A stretch of 53,003 bases of DNA from Microterricola pindariensis (lineage in GTDB: Bacteria; Actinomycetota; Actinomycetes; Actinomycetales; Microbacteriaceae). Location of the stretch: NCBI RefSeq assembly GCF_002936985.1, contig NZ_MPZN01000022.1:1-53003 (forward strand). Direction: 5' to 3'. This document shows, in pieces, positions 1 to 8,970 of the stretch. The number at the start of each line of letters is the position of its first letter. Positions within the stretch are counted from its first letter, which is position 1. Below the pieces are notes generated by a model that was given only the letters and a program-made list of their open reading frames with translations, did not search any database and was not told the DNA's origin. The position numbers were made by a program, and so were the translations under genes.

Positions 1-78
1 GCCGATGCGCGGGCGGACGAGGCCGCCCTCAGCGACCGGGGAGAGCGGGCCGGACCAGATTTCCGATGCTTCAATCAC
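1..78 (-). CDS. Partial gene, downstream member of the sugar ABC/ROK kinase operon
   Basis: A GTG codon at 78 opens a frame that stays open to the window edge (26 codons, beginning M-I-E-A-S-E-I-W-S-G-P-L). It starts 10 nt after the ROK kinase stop on the same strand, and an AGGA sequence lies a suitable distance upstream of the GTG, so it is probably the next gene of the operon. Too little is visible to assign a product; a sugar-processing enzyme is only a guess from the context. Confidence 0.55.
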   Translation of the reverse strand, partial: MIEASEIWSGPLSPVAEGGLVRPRIG

Positions 79-88
79 GCTGTAGTTC

Positions 89-1183
89 CTATGCTTCGGC
101 GCTGACGAGAGCGCTGTTTCTGTCTGCGTTGTTCGGGTCCGAGCGGCTCGTGTCCGCGCGGTTCGTGGCTGCGCTGCTCGTGGCTGCGCTGTTCGTGGCT
201 GCGCTGTTCGTGGCTGCGCTGTTCGTGGCTGCGCTGTTGCCGTCGGCGAGCCGCCAGGCCAGCGCGGCGGCGCCGATGGCGACGGAGTTGCCACCGAGCG
301 CGCTCGGCACGACGACGAGGGGGTAGCCGGAGACGGGTTGGTGCGAGTTCAGCGTCTCACGGAGCGCGGGCTCGAGCACGTCCCAGGCGCCGCGCACTCC
401 CCCGCCGATGACGACGTCCTGCACGTCGACCAGGTTGACCGCCGTGGCGATCGCGAGGGCGATGGCGTGTCCGGCGGCGTCGAAGGTGGCGATGGCATCC
501 GCGTCGCCGGCACGCGCGCGCGCGGCCACGAGCACGGCGGTGTCGACGTCGTCGACTCCTGCCCGCTCGCTGTAGCGGGCCGCGATGGAGCGGCCGGATG
601 CCAGCGTCTCCAGGTGGCCGAGCTGGCCGCACGTGCAGACGATGTCGCTGTATCCGGGCGTGTGCCCGATCTCGCCGGCCGCGCCGCGGGCGCCGAGGAA
701 CACCGCGCCGCCGAGCGCGAGCGCGCCGCCGACGCCGGTTCCGAGCATGATTCCGAGGGCGTTCTCGCTGCCGGCGATCGCGCCGTAGCGGGTCTCGCCG
801 AGCAGGAAGGCGTTCACGTCGTTGTCGACGGCGACGCCGACACCGAGCCGCTCACCGAGGTCGGCGCCGAGGCCGAAGCCGGCCCAGTCGGTGAAGGACT
901 CGGAGGCGGCGATGATGACGCCGGTCTCGGCGTCGACGACGCCGGCTGCGCCGACACCGGCCGCGATGACGCGGAGGCCGAGGGTGGCCTCGAGGCTCTG
1001 CACCAGCCGGGCGGCGGCGCGGCTCATCGCCGCGCCGCCCTCCCTGGCCGGGGCCGGGACCGTGCCGGAGGCCAGCACGGTGCCGGCACGGTCAACGAGC
1101 AGCGCAGAGATCTTGGTCCCACCGATGTCGATTCCCGCCACGGCCGCGGGCACAGCGGTGCCCTGGCGTTGTGCGTTCGTCAT
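89..1183 (-). CDS. ROK family sugar kinase with a repeat-expanded C-terminal tail
   Basis: This 364-residue protein probably phosphorylates a sugar (glucose, an amino sugar or similar) taken up by the adjacent ABC importer. The ATP-binding DIGGTK motif is at residues 19-24, and the VDNDVNAF motif around 119-126 contains the catalytic Asp. The ROK zinc region reads GHTPG then CTCGQLGHLE (173-192). The last metal-binding Cys of the usual CxCGxxGC pattern is His here. The fold ends near residue 314; the rest is a low-complexity tail of NSAAT repeats. I chose the ATG at 1183, 2 nt after the malG-like stop, because it places the ROK fold at the normal N-terminus. Translational coupling to the permease is likely. 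The substrate cannot be read from the sequence. Confidence 0.88.
   Translation of the reverse strand: MTNAQRQGTAVPAAVAGIDIGGTKISALLVDRAGTVLASGTVPAPAREGGAAMSRAAARLVQSLEATLGLRVIAAGVGAAGVVDAETGVIIAASESFTDWAGFGLGADLGERLGVGVAVDNDVNAFLLGETRYGAIAGSENALGIMLGTGVGGALALGGAVFLGARGAAGEIGHTPGYSDIVCTCGQLGHLETLASGRSIAARYSERAGVDDVDTAVLVAARARAGDADAIATFDAAGHAIALAIATAVNLVDVQDVVIGGGVRGAWDVLEPALRETLNSHQPVSGYPLVVVPSALGGNSVAIGAAALAWRLADGNSAATNSAATNSAATNSAATSSAATNRADTSRSDPNNADRNSALVSAEA
162..236. repeat. Five tandem 15-bp units at the 3' end of the ROK kinase gene
   Basis: The unit TTCGTGGCTGCGCTG is repeated five times with one T/C variant (second copy). Read on the minus strand it encodes the NSAAT tail of the kinase. 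The period is a multiple of three, so copy-number changes keep the frame. More degenerate units continue towards the stop codon. Confidence 0.9.
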
Positions 1184-1185
1184 GC

Positions 1186-2145
1186 TTAGCGACCACCCAG
1201 ACCGGCCATGGAGATGCCCTTGACCAGGTGTTTCTGCAGCGCGATGACGAGGACGGTCGTCGGGATCATGGAGATGATCGCGGCGGCCATCTGGAGGTCC
1301 CAGCGGGTTCCGGTCAGGCCGGAGAAGCTGGCCAGACCGATCGGCAGGGTGCCGTGGGCGGCGTAGTCGACGGTCACGATGAGCGGCCAGAGGTAGCTGT
1401 TCCAGAAGCCGAGGAAGGTGAAGACGGCCAGCACGGCGACGCCGGACTTGGACAGCGGCAGGATGATCTGCAGGAAGGTGCGGATCGGTCCGGCGCCGTC
1501 CACGCGGGCGGCTTCCTCGAGCTCGAACGGGATGCCGCGGAAGAACTGGCGCATCAGGAAGGTGCCGAAGGCGGTGAACGCGAACGGGAAGATGAGCGCC
1601 TGGTAGGTGTCGACCCAGCCGAACCACTGCATCACGATGAACATCGGGATGACGATGACCTCGGCCGGCACCATCAGGGTGGCCAGGAACAGCACGAACA
1701 CGGCGTCGCGGCCCTTCCAGCGCAGGCGGCCGAACGCGTAGCCGGCCATGGTGGACACGGCGAGCACGACGAGGGTTCCGGCGATGGCGACGAAGAAGGA
1801 GTTGCCGATGTAGGTCAGGAACGGGCCGTAGCTGAAGACGTCGATGAAGTTCGTCCAGCGCACCTCTGACGCGATCAGCGTCGGCGGCATGGAGAAGATC
1901 TCCTGGTTCGGCTTCATGGCCGAGAAGAACGCGTACACCAGCGGGGCGAGGAAGATCGCGGCGGCGATGTAGACGCCGATGTGGGCGAAGACCAGGCGGA
2001 CCTTCTCCGGTCGGGTCATCGGGGCGTGCCCGGCGACCTTCTCTTGGTCCTCCTTGCCGCGGCGGCGCTTGCGCGCCGGCGGCATCGTCACCGCGCGGGT
2101 GTCGTCGGCCGGGGCGGCCGGGGCGGTGATCGTACTAGTGCTCAT
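1186..2145 (-). CDS. Carbohydrate ABC transporter permease, MalG type
   Basis: This 319-residue inner-membrane permease forms one half of the channel of a CUT1-type sugar importer. It has an N-terminal cytoplasmic stretch rich in Lys/Arg, a first membrane segment near residues 50-75, then the usual run of helices. The EAA loop reads EEAARVDGAGPIRTFLQIILP, where the ATPase docks. The start at 2145 lies inside the end of the upstream permease gene (11-nt overlap), so translation is probably coupled. No ATPase gene is present in the cluster, so it probably uses a shared MsiK-type ATPase encoded elsewhere, as is common in actinobacteria. Family assignment is secure; the sugar is unknown. Confidence 0.93.
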   Translation of the reverse strand: MSTSTITAPAAPADDTRAVTMPPARKRRRGKEDQEKVAGHAPMTRPEKVRLVFAHIGVYIAAAIFLAPLVYAFFSAMKPNQEIFSMPPTLIASEVRWTNFIDVFSYGPFLTYIGNSFFVAIAGTLVVLAVSTMAGYAFGRLRWKGRDAVFVLFLATLMVPAEVIVIPMFIVMQWFGWVDTYQALIFPFAFTAFGTFLMRQFFRGIPFELEEAARVDGAGPIRTFLQIILPLSKSGVAVLAVFTFLGFWNSYLWPLIVTVDYAAHGTLPIGLASFSGLTGTRWDLQMAAAIISMIPTTVLVIALQKHLVKGISMAGLGGR

Positions 2146-3046
2146 AGTGCACCCACTTCTTCTGAGCGCCGAACTGCGCGGCGGTCATGGCGATGATGAT
2201 GGCGAAGAGGATCCAGGCGGCCGCGGCGGCGAGGCCGAGCTCTTGGAACTTGAATCCCTGGTTGTAGATGAACTGCACGATCGGCTGGGTGGCGTTGCCC
2301 GGGCCGCCGCCGGTGAGCATCTGCGGCTGCACGAACACCTGCATGGCGCTGATCATGGTCATGATGCTGGCGAAGAAGATCGACGGCGACGTCAGCGGGA
2401 CGGTGATCTTCCACGTCATCCGCAGGCCGGTGGCTCCGTCGATGCGGGCCGCCTCCACGACGGACTCCGGCAGCTGCTCGAGAGCGGCGGAGAAGATCAG
2501 CATGTTGTAGCCGAGGCCCTGCCAGACGCTCATCATGACGACCATCATCATGGCCCACTGCGGGTCGGCCAGGAAGTTCGGCAGTTCGATGCCGAACCAG
2601 GTCTGGGAGAGGCCGTTGACGAGGCCCTGCGGCTGCAGCAGCATCTTCCAGACCAGGACGTTGGCCACCATCGGGGTGACAACGGGGATGAAGAACAGGA
2701 CGCGGAGGGCGCCACGGCCACGGATCCGCGAGTGCAGCGAGAGCGCCAGCAGGTAGGACATGACGACGCTGATCGGCACGTAGAGCAGCGCGAACACGAA
2801 GGTGTTGCGGAGGGCGGGCCAGAAGTCCGGGCTGTCCGTGAAGAGCTTGACGTAGTTGTCGAAGCCGACAAACGTCTTCTCGCCGACGGTGGGCCAGTCG
2901 AAGAAGCCCATCACGATGGAGAGTGCTACGGGGACGAAGGTGAACAGGGCGAGGCCCGCCAGGGCCGGGCTGACAAAGCCCAGCGCCTGACGGGATTCGC
3001 TCTTTGCAAGAGCCCCTCGACGAGGTGTGTGAGTACCGTTCGACAT
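2135..3046 (-). CDS. Carbohydrate ABC transporter permease, MalF type
   Basis: This 303-residue partner permease pairs with the MalG-type protein encoded directly downstream. Its first helix (around FVSPALAGLALFTFVPVALS) follows a short basic N-terminus. The EAA loop reads EAARIDGATGLRMTWKITVPL. Helices fill the remainder in the usual six-span pattern. The ATG at 3046 has a GAGGAG sequence about 10 nt upstream. The gene sits 34 nt after the binding-protein stop and overlaps the next permease by 11 nt, so the three genes are one transcription unit. The pair is a typical CUT1 importer; the substrate remains open. Confidence 0.93.
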   Translation of the reverse strand: MSNGTHTPRRGALAKSESRQALGFVSPALAGLALFTFVPVALSIVMGFFDWPTVGEKTFVGFDNYVKLFTDSPDFWPALRNTFVFALLYVPISVVMSYLLALSLHSRIRGRGALRVLFFIPVVTPMVANVLVWKMLLQPQGLVNGLSQTWFGIELPNFLADPQWAMMMVVMMSVWQGLGYNMLIFSAALEQLPESVVEAARIDGATGLRMTWKITVPLTSPSIFFASIMTMISAMQVFVQPQMLTGGGPGNATQPIVQFIYNQGFKFQELGLAAAAAWILFAIIIAMTAAQFGAQKKWVHYEH

Positions 3047-3080
3047 GTCGAGAGGACTCCTCGCTTTCGTTAGTTAGTTG

Positions 3081-4337
3081 TTACTTGCCGAACTGCGACT
3101 GAGCGGTCTTGAGCACGTTCTCCATGCTCTCCTGGCCGTTGTAGACGCTGACCAGCTGCGGCTGGACGAAGGTGTCGATCTTGGACCAGTTGTCGGTGAC
3201 GTACTGACCCTGCACGTTGCTGAACGCAGACTCGAACGCGGCCTCAACCTGGTCGCGGAACTCGGCCGGGAGCGACTCGAAGTAGAGCGGCTGCGAGGAG
3301 ACGCGGGCCGGGTAGCTGCGGCCGGAGGACGCGATGTAGTCCTGCGACTCGACGCTCAGCAGCGAGCCGAGAACCTTGAGGGCTGCTTCCTTGTTGTCGC
3401 AGTCCTGGGCGATGCCGAAGCCGGAGCCGAGCACGAGGCCGAGCGAGCCGTTGGCGCCTGCGGGCAGCGGGGCCATGCCGGCGGTGAAGCCCGGGTCGTT
3501 GTCGAGGTAGCCGACGGCGTTCCAGGTGCCGTCAACGGCCATGGCCGCCATGCCGCTGGAGTACTGGTTCTCGCCCCAGCCGGTGTCGGATGCGGAGGAG
3601 ACGGGGAGGGCGACCTTCTGCTCGGTGACGAGCTCGCCGTACCAGGTGGCTGCGTCGACGAAGGCCGGGTTGGTCAGGTCGAGCGTGCCGTCCTGCTTGA
3701 CCGGCTGGACGCCGGCCTTGGCGATGGGCAGTGCCTGCCACTGGAAGCCGCCCATGCCGATGCCGAAGCCGGCGTGCTGGTCGGTGGTGGCAGCCTTGGC
3801 GGTGGCCTCGAAGTCGTCGAAGGTCCAGCCGTCGGCGGGGACCGGCGCGCCGGTCTCGGCCAGCATGTCGGCGTTGTAGTAGGTGAGCATGGTGGCCATG
3901 TCGAAGGGAACGCCGTAGACGTCGCCCTTGTTGCTCAGGATCTCGAGGGCGCCGTCGGCGAACTCGTCGGTGACGATGCCGGCGGTGGCCAGGTCCTCGT
4001 CGGTCAGCTGGGCGAAGCCGGCGGTGTAGCTGGAGAGCATTCCGCTGTTCATGCCGGTGACGCAGGCCATGTTGCCCGAGGCCATGTTGGTGGTGAGCTT
4101 CGTGAAGAAGTCGCCCCACGGCGCGGTGCGCAGCTCGATCTTGAGGTCGGGGTTGGCCTTCTGTGCGATGGCGACCTGTGCCTCGAGTGCCGCGGTGTCG
4201 TCCTGGCTGCCTGCCCACATGTCAACGACGATCTTGTCGCCGCCTGCGCTGCCTGCGTCCGTGCCGCCGGCGCTGCAGCCGGTCAGGACGAGCGCTGCCG
4301 AAGCGGTCAAGGCCGCTGCGATGTGCATCTTCTTCAT
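3081..4337 (-). CDS. Extracellular sugar-binding lipoprotein of the ABC importer
   Basis: This 418-residue solute-binding protein delivers the sugar to the two permeases. The N-terminus is a lipoprotein signal: [17 protein letters not shown] followed by the lipobox LTGC near residue 21, so the mature protein is tethered to the membrane by a diacylglyceryl Cys. The rest matches the extracellular-solute-binding family 1 pattern ([18 protein letters not shown] near the N-terminus, a glycine-rich central hinge). A GAGGAGA ribosome site lies upstream of the ATG. It is first in the operon, next to a divergent ROK repressor. The neighbouring fucosidase makes fucosylated glycans a possible substrate, which is inference only. 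Confidence 0.92.
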   Translation of the reverse strand: MKKMHIAAALTASAALVLTGCSAGGTDAGSAGGDKIVVDMWAGSQDDTAALEAQVAIAQKANPDLKIELRTAPWGDFFTKLTTNMASGNMACVTGMNSGMLSSYTAGFAQLTDEDLATAGIVTDEFADGALEILSNKGDVYGVPFDMATMLTYYNADMLAETGAPVPADGWTFDDFEATAKAATTDQHAGFGIGMGGFQWQALPIAKAGVQPVKQDGTLDLTNPAFVDAATWYGELVTEQKVALPVSSASDTGWGENQYSSGMAAMAVDGTWNAVGYLDNDPGFTAGMAPLPAGANGSLGLVLGSGFGIAQDCDNKEAALKVLGSLLSVESQDYIASSGRSYPARVSSQPLYFESLPAEFRDQVEAAFESAFSNVQGQYVTDNWSKIDTFVQPQLVSVYNGQESMENVLKTAQSQFGK

Positions 4338-4359
4338 CGAAAAATGTCTCCTCAGTGCG

Positions 4360-4375
4360 GGCCGCTCGCGCGGCC
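4360..4375. other. GC-rich hairpin in the leader of the sugar-binding protein gene
   Basis: GGCCGC, four bases, then GCGGCC form a perfect 6-bp stem just upstream of the ribosome binding site (about 4347-4353) of the sugar-binding lipoprotein. It could influence translation or mRNA stability; no function can be proved from sequence. Confidence 0.4.
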
Positions 4376-4440
4376 GCGTTCAGTAATTCAGGTGCACACT
4401 CCCCGAGCGATTTCCTCGTCGAGTGTCAGGGAAAGGGCTA

Positions 4441-4463
4441 CTTATTTTGAAGGTCAAAGTAAG
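4441..4463. promoter_or_regulatory. Probable operator of the ROK repressor
   Basis: CTTATTTTGA, a 3-bp spacer, then TCAAAGTAAG form an inverted repeat with 9 of 10 arm positions matching. It lies in the divergent region between the ABC operon and the ROK regulator gene. AT-rich arms of this kind are typical of ROK (NagC/Mlc-type) operators. Its position beside the regulator promoter fits autorepression plus control of the ABC operon. Confidence 0.65.
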
Positions 4464-4492
4464 TTGCTCTTGATATTGCGTAAAGTCATACT
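4464..4492 (+). promoter_or_regulatory. Candidate promoter of the ROK repressor gene
   Basis: TTGCTC, a 17-bp spacer and CATACT give a reasonable sigma70-like pair directly downstream of the palindrome. A start near 4499 would leave a leader of about 120 nt before the repressor ATG. Confidence 0.4.
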
Positions 4493-4521
4493 CGCAGACG
4501 CCGGGCAAAAAGGTCAACTTT

Positions 4522-4533
4522 CATCCGATGTCT
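4522..4533. promoter_or_regulatory. 12-mer shared with the fucosidase upstream palindrome
   Basis: CATCCGATGTCT occurs here, and the same 12 bases lie within the perfect palindrome upstream of the alpha-L-fucosidase gene (7256-7270). This suggests one regulator, perhaps of GntR type, may act at both places. Confidence 0.4.
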
Positions 4534-4619
4534 CCGTGTTACGGCTTTGTAACGCCGCAAATACACGGGGCGTGCACGCCAACGAGTAGTCTCTACTTAA
4601 TTCGAAGATGAGGGAAATT

Positions 4620-5795
4620 ATGTCGCCCATTGGCCCGCGCACCGGCGCGCACGGCACCGAGCAGTACACCGAGCAGATCATCGATCTCATCGCCTCCGGC
4701 ACGGCGACGTCCCGCAGTGAGCTCGCCAGAGCGCTCGGCATCGCCCCGTCCACGGTCTCGCTGCGGGTGGCAGAGCTGGAACGGCGCGGGCTCATCGTGG
4801 AGCGCGGCGTCGGCCACTCCAGCGGCGGCCGCAAGCCCCGCATCCTCTGCCTGCGCGAGGGCACGGACTTCAACATCGTCGCCGATCTCGGCGGCCAGCA
4901 TGCCCGCATCGGCCGGGTAGACCTGGCCGGGGTGCTGCACGAGACCGCGACCTTCCCCGTGCGCATCGCCGACGGGCCGGAGGCGACGCTGCGCCTGGTG
5001 TCCGCCGCGTTCGCAGAGATGATCGCGGCGGCCCCCGAGGCGGAGAGCAGCAGGCTGCGCGGCATCGGCATCGCGCTGCCCGGGCCGACATCCGAGGAGT
5101 TCGGCGGCGTCGAGTTGCCCTCCCGCATGCCCGGTTGGCAGGGCTTCTCCGTGCGCGACCGGCTCGCGCAGGACTTCCCCGACGTGCCCATCGTCGTCGA
5201 CAACGACGCCAACCTGATGGCGCTCGGCGAGCACTATGCGCAGCTCACCTCCGAGCAGCACAGCATCACCGTGAAGGCCGGAACCGCCATCGGCAGCGGC
5301 ATCATCGTGAACGGCGCCCTCTACCGCGGCGCGACGGGTGCGGCGGGCGACGTGACGCACACCCGCATCTCGGCGGCAGCCTCCGAGCCCTGCTCCTGCG
5401 GCAACATCGGCTGCCTCGAGACGATGGCCAGCGGCGCCGGCCTGGTCCGCCAGCTGCGCGAGCTCGGTGTGGACGTCGAGACGACGGCCGACGTCATCGC
5501 GCTCGCCCGCGACGCGCACCCGCTCGCCACGACGCTGGTGCGCACCGCCGGCACCTACCTCGGCGAGGTGCTGTCGAGCGTCGTCAACTTCTTCAACCCG
5601 GACGCGCTGTTCCTGACCGGCGGCATGGCCAGCTGCGAGCCCTTCATCGCCGCGGTGCGCAGCCGCGTCTACGAGGGCTGCCACCCGCTGGTGACCCGCA
5701 GCCTGCGCATCGAGGCAGCCAGCACGGGCCCGGATGCCGGGCTCCTCGGCGCCGCGCACCTCGTGCGCGAGAAGGTCTCGCTGCTCGGCGGCTAG
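4620..5795 (+). CDS. ROK family transcriptional repressor
   Basis: This 391-residue regulator probably represses the divergent ABC importer operon and responds to a sugar or sugar phosphate. The N-terminal winged helix-turn-helix spans about residues 15-60 (TSRSELARALGIAPSTVSLR is the recognition region). A ROK sugar-binding domain follows, with CSCGNIGCLETMASG carrying the intact Cys-rich zinc motif, unlike the kinase in the same cluster. An ATG also exists at 4608. I prefer the ATG at 4620 because GAGGG lies 5 nt before it, while the earlier ATG has no usable site. A strong palindrome 160 bp upstream is its likely operator. Effector identity is unknown. Confidence 0.9.
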   Translation: MSPIGPRTGAHGTEQYTEQIIDLIASGTATSRSELARALGIAPSTVSLRVAELERRGLIVERGVGHSSGGRKPRILCLREGTDFNIVADLGGQHARIGRVDLAGVLHETATFPVRIADGPEATLRLVSAAFAEMIAAAPEAESSRLRGIGIALPGPTSEEFGGVELPSRMPGWQGFSVRDRLAQDFPDVPIVVDNDANLMALGEHYAQLTSEQHSITVKAGTAIGSGIIVNGALYRGATGAAGDVTHTRISAAASEPCSCGNIGCLETMASGAGLVRQLRELGVDVETTADVIALARDAHPLATTLVRTAGTYLGEVLSSVVNFFNPDALFLTGGMASCEPFIAAVRSRVYEGCHPLVTRSLRIEAASTGPDAGLLGAAHLVREKVSLLGG

Positions 5796-5831
5796 CCCGC
5801 GCGGCTGCGCGGCTGCCGCAGCTGCCGCCCA

Positions 5832-5890
5832 GCGCCAGTTTGTCGCCCTCCGCGCCACAGAATGTGGCGCGGAGGGCGACAAAGTGGCGC
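5832..5890. terminator. Long perfect hairpin between convergent genes
   Basis: Two 28-nt arms with a single mismatch are separated by a 3-nt loop; the inner 21 bp are perfect. It lies between the stops of the ROK regulator and the fucosidase, so it can end transcription from both sides. There is no T-run. The length is beyond that of a normal terminator, so it may also be a dispersed palindromic element. Confidence 0.7.
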
Positions 5891-5939
5891 ACAGCGGGCT
5901 CGCCGCACGGCGCGGGGCGGCGCGGGGCGGCGGCGCGGC

Positions 5940-7205
5940 CTAGTCGGCGAGGGTCAGCTCGATCACGGGCATCGCCACGTCGGGGCGCCGCGTCGGCAGC
6001 GACAGCGTGAGGGTGCCGGCCGCCTGCCCGGCCGGCTGCGTCACGAGCGCCTGCTGGTCCGGGTCGGAGACCGACGTCTTCACCCACGAGCCGTCGTGCA
6101 GCAGCCGTGCGTAGCTGACCTTGCCGGCCAGCTCCGGCAGGTGCAGGAAGCCCATCGGCCAGGTGAAGACGTGCAGGTAGAGTTTGTTGCCGCGCTGCGT
6201 GTAGACGCCCTCGCGCGGCGGCCTGTGCGCGGCGTGGCCGGCGCCGACGACGGCGCGCTCGTGCAGTCGCATCCACTCGCCGATCTCTGCCAGCAGCGCG
6301 GTGTCGCGCTTGTCGAGCGCTCCCCTGCCGTTCGGGCCGACGTTCAGCAGCATGTTGCCGCCCATCGAGACGGAGTCGGCCAGCATCCGGATGAGCAGGT
6401 CGGCCGACTTGTGGTTGTCGTTGTCGCGGTCGTAGCCCCAGGACCCGTTCGTGGTCTGGCAGGCCTCCCAGAGCACGGGCACGCCGTCGGCGACGAGCGG
6501 CTCGGTCGGCTGGTACTGCTCGGGGGTGACGAAGTCGCCGGGGATGCCGAGCCGGTCGTTGACGATCATGCCGGGCTGCAGCTCGCGGCAGAGCGCGAGC
6601 AGGCCCTCCGCGTCCCAGTCCGCGGCCGACTTTCCGGCCCAGCCCTGCTTGGCCTCCGGGTAGGTGTAGTCGAAGAACAGGTAGTCGACCTGGCCGTAGT
6701 CTGTGAGCAGTTCGCGCACCTGGCCGAGCAGGAACTCGCGGTAGCGGGCCATGTCGCGGCCCTCGTTCAGGCTCGCGGCGTTCTCGTCGTCGCGGCGCGG
6801 GTGCACCCAGTCGACCGTGAAGTCGGGGTGGTGCCAGTCGATCAGGGAGTGGTACAGGCCGACCTTGAGTCCTGCGGCACGGAGCGCGTCGACGAGCTCG
6901 CGCACGAGGTCGCGGCCGCAGGCGGCCGCCGAGTTGAAGTCGCTCAGTGCGGTGTTCCAGAGCGCGAAGCCCTCGTGGTGCTTGGTCGTCAACACGACGT
7001 AGCTCATGCCGGCCTGCTTCGCCGTGCGCGCGATCTCGGCCGCGTCGAAGAGGTCGGGGTCGAAGTTGTCGAAGTACTGGCGGTAGTCCGCGTCGGTGAG
7101 CTTCTCATTCGTCTGCACCCACTCGTGCCGGGCGGCACCGCTGTACAAACCGAAGTGGACGAACATTCCGAAGCGGGCGGCGGTGAACCAGTCAGGTGCA
7201 GACAC
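5940..7205 (-). CDS. Alpha-L-fucosidase, glycoside hydrolase family 29
   Basis: This 421-residue enzyme probably removes alpha-L-fucose from oligosaccharides. GH29 hallmarks are visible: WFTAARFGMFVHFGLYS at the N-terminus, TTKHHEGFALWN at 73-84, and VDYLFFDY at 173-180, where Asp179 is the expected nucleophile. No signal peptide is seen, so it should act in the cytoplasm on imported glycans. The GTG at 7205 has an AGGAG sequence 9 nt upstream and gives the standard GH29 N-terminus. The gene faces the ROK regulator and lies near a sugar importer, which supports a fucoside-use module. A 15-bp palindrome lies 51-65 nt upstream. Confidence 0.92.
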   Translation of the reverse strand: MSAPDWFTAARFGMFVHFGLYSGAARHEWVQTNEKLTDADYRQYFDNFDPDLFDAAEIARTAKQAGMSYVVLTTKHHEGFALWNTALSDFNSAAACGRDLVRELVDALRAAGLKVGLYHSLIDWHHPDFTVDWVHPRRDDENAASLNEGRDMARYREFLLGQVRELLTDYGQVDYLFFDYTYPEAKQGWAGKSAADWDAEGLLALCRELQPGMIVNDRLGIPGDFVTPEQYQPTEPLVADGVPVLWEACQTTNGSWGYDRDNDNHKSADLLIRMLADSVSMGGNMLLNVGPNGRGALDKRDTALLAEIGEWMRLHERAVVGAGHAAHRPPREGVYTQRGNKLYLHVFTWPMGFLHLPELAGKVSYARLLHDGSWVKTSVSDPDQQALVTQPAGQAAGTLTLSLPTRRPDVAMPVIELTLAD

Positions 7206-7255
7206 GGCGTTGTACTCCTGGGGTGAGGGGCGGATGACTCCCCCAGTTTAGCCAT

Positions 7256-7270
7256 AGACATCGGATGTCT
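7256..7270. promoter_or_regulatory. Perfect palindrome upstream of the fucosidase gene
   Basis: AGACATCGGATGTCT is a perfect palindrome with 7-bp arms around one base, 51-65 nt upstream of the fucosidase start. Its form fits an operator for a GntR-type dimeric repressor. Twelve of its bases recur in the importer/ROK control region. Confidence 0.55.
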
Positions 7271-7294
7271 GGCCGGGCCGCGTGGCTGAACGAG

Positions 7295-7325
7295 CTGTGG
7301 CCCGCCTCGAGGAGGCGGGCCACAG
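7295..7325 (-). terminator. Terminator-like hairpin after ilvC
   Basis: CTGTGGCCCGCCTC and GAGGCGGGCCACAG form a 14-bp perfect stem with a 3-nt loop, 38 nt beyond the ilvC stop. No T-run follows, as is usual for actinobacterial L-shaped terminators. It should separate the ilv operon from the fucosidase. Confidence 0.75.
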
Positions 7326-7362
7326 CGGTGGAGCAGGGTGCAGCGCGGAGCTGCCGGAGCGG

Positions 7363-8400
<1,038 letters not shown>

Positions 8401-8457
8401 CTAACTTGGTTGTAGTGGTGTGGAAGAAATGCCGGTTGATTGCGGTGAAGCGAGTGA

Positions 8458-8967
8458 CTAGCTCTTGAACACGCGCTCGGTGATCGACTTGGAGCCGCGG
8501 CCGATGGCCAGGCGCCCCGACTGCGCGATCTCCTTGATCCCGTAGGGCTCGAGCACGCGCAGGAACGCGTTCGTCTTGCCGGCGTCGCCGGTGACCTCGA
8601 TGACGAGGGCGTCGGTCGCGACGTCCACGACGCGGGCACGGAACAGCGTGACCGCCTCGAGCACCTGGGAACGGGTGACGTTGTCGACCTTGACCTTGAT
8701 CAGCATGTGCTCGCGCTGCACGGACTGTGCAGGGTCGAGTTCGACGATCTTGATCACGTTGACCAGCTTGTTCAGCTGCTTGGTGACCTGCTCGAGCGGC
8801 AGGGCGTCAACGTCGACGACGACGGTGATTCGGGAGAGGCCCTCGATCTCGCTGTGACCGACGGCGAGGCTCTCGATGTTGAAGCCGCGGCGCGCGAACA
8901 GGCCGGCGACGCGGGTGAGCAGGCCGGGCTTGTCTTCGACGAGCAGGCTCAGAACGTGGGTGCTCAT
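8458..8967 (-). CDS. ilvN: Acetolactate synthase small regulatory subunit
   Basis: This 169-residue subunit activates acetolactate synthase and confers feedback inhibition by branched-chain amino acids. An ACT domain opens the protein (LSLLVEDKPGLLTRVAGLFA and RGFNIESLAVG, residues 5-38). A second ACT-like half follows (LIKVKVDNVTRSQVLEAVTL onward). Length is normal for bacterial IlvN/IlvH. Only 3 nt separate it from the ilvB stop, so the two subunits are translationally linked. No attenuator peptide is visible before ilvB or ilvD, so control is likely allosteric here or at an upstream promoter. Confidence 0.96.
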   Translation of the reverse strand: MSTHVLSLLVEDKPGLLTRVAGLFARRGFNIESLAVGHSEIEGLSRITVVVDVDALPLEQVTKQLNKLVNVIKIVELDPAQSVQREHMLIKVKVDNVTRSQVLEAVTLFRARVVDVATDALVIEVTGDAGKTNAFLRVLEPYGIKEIAQSGRLAIGRGSKSITERVFKS

Positions 8968-8970
8968 GGC

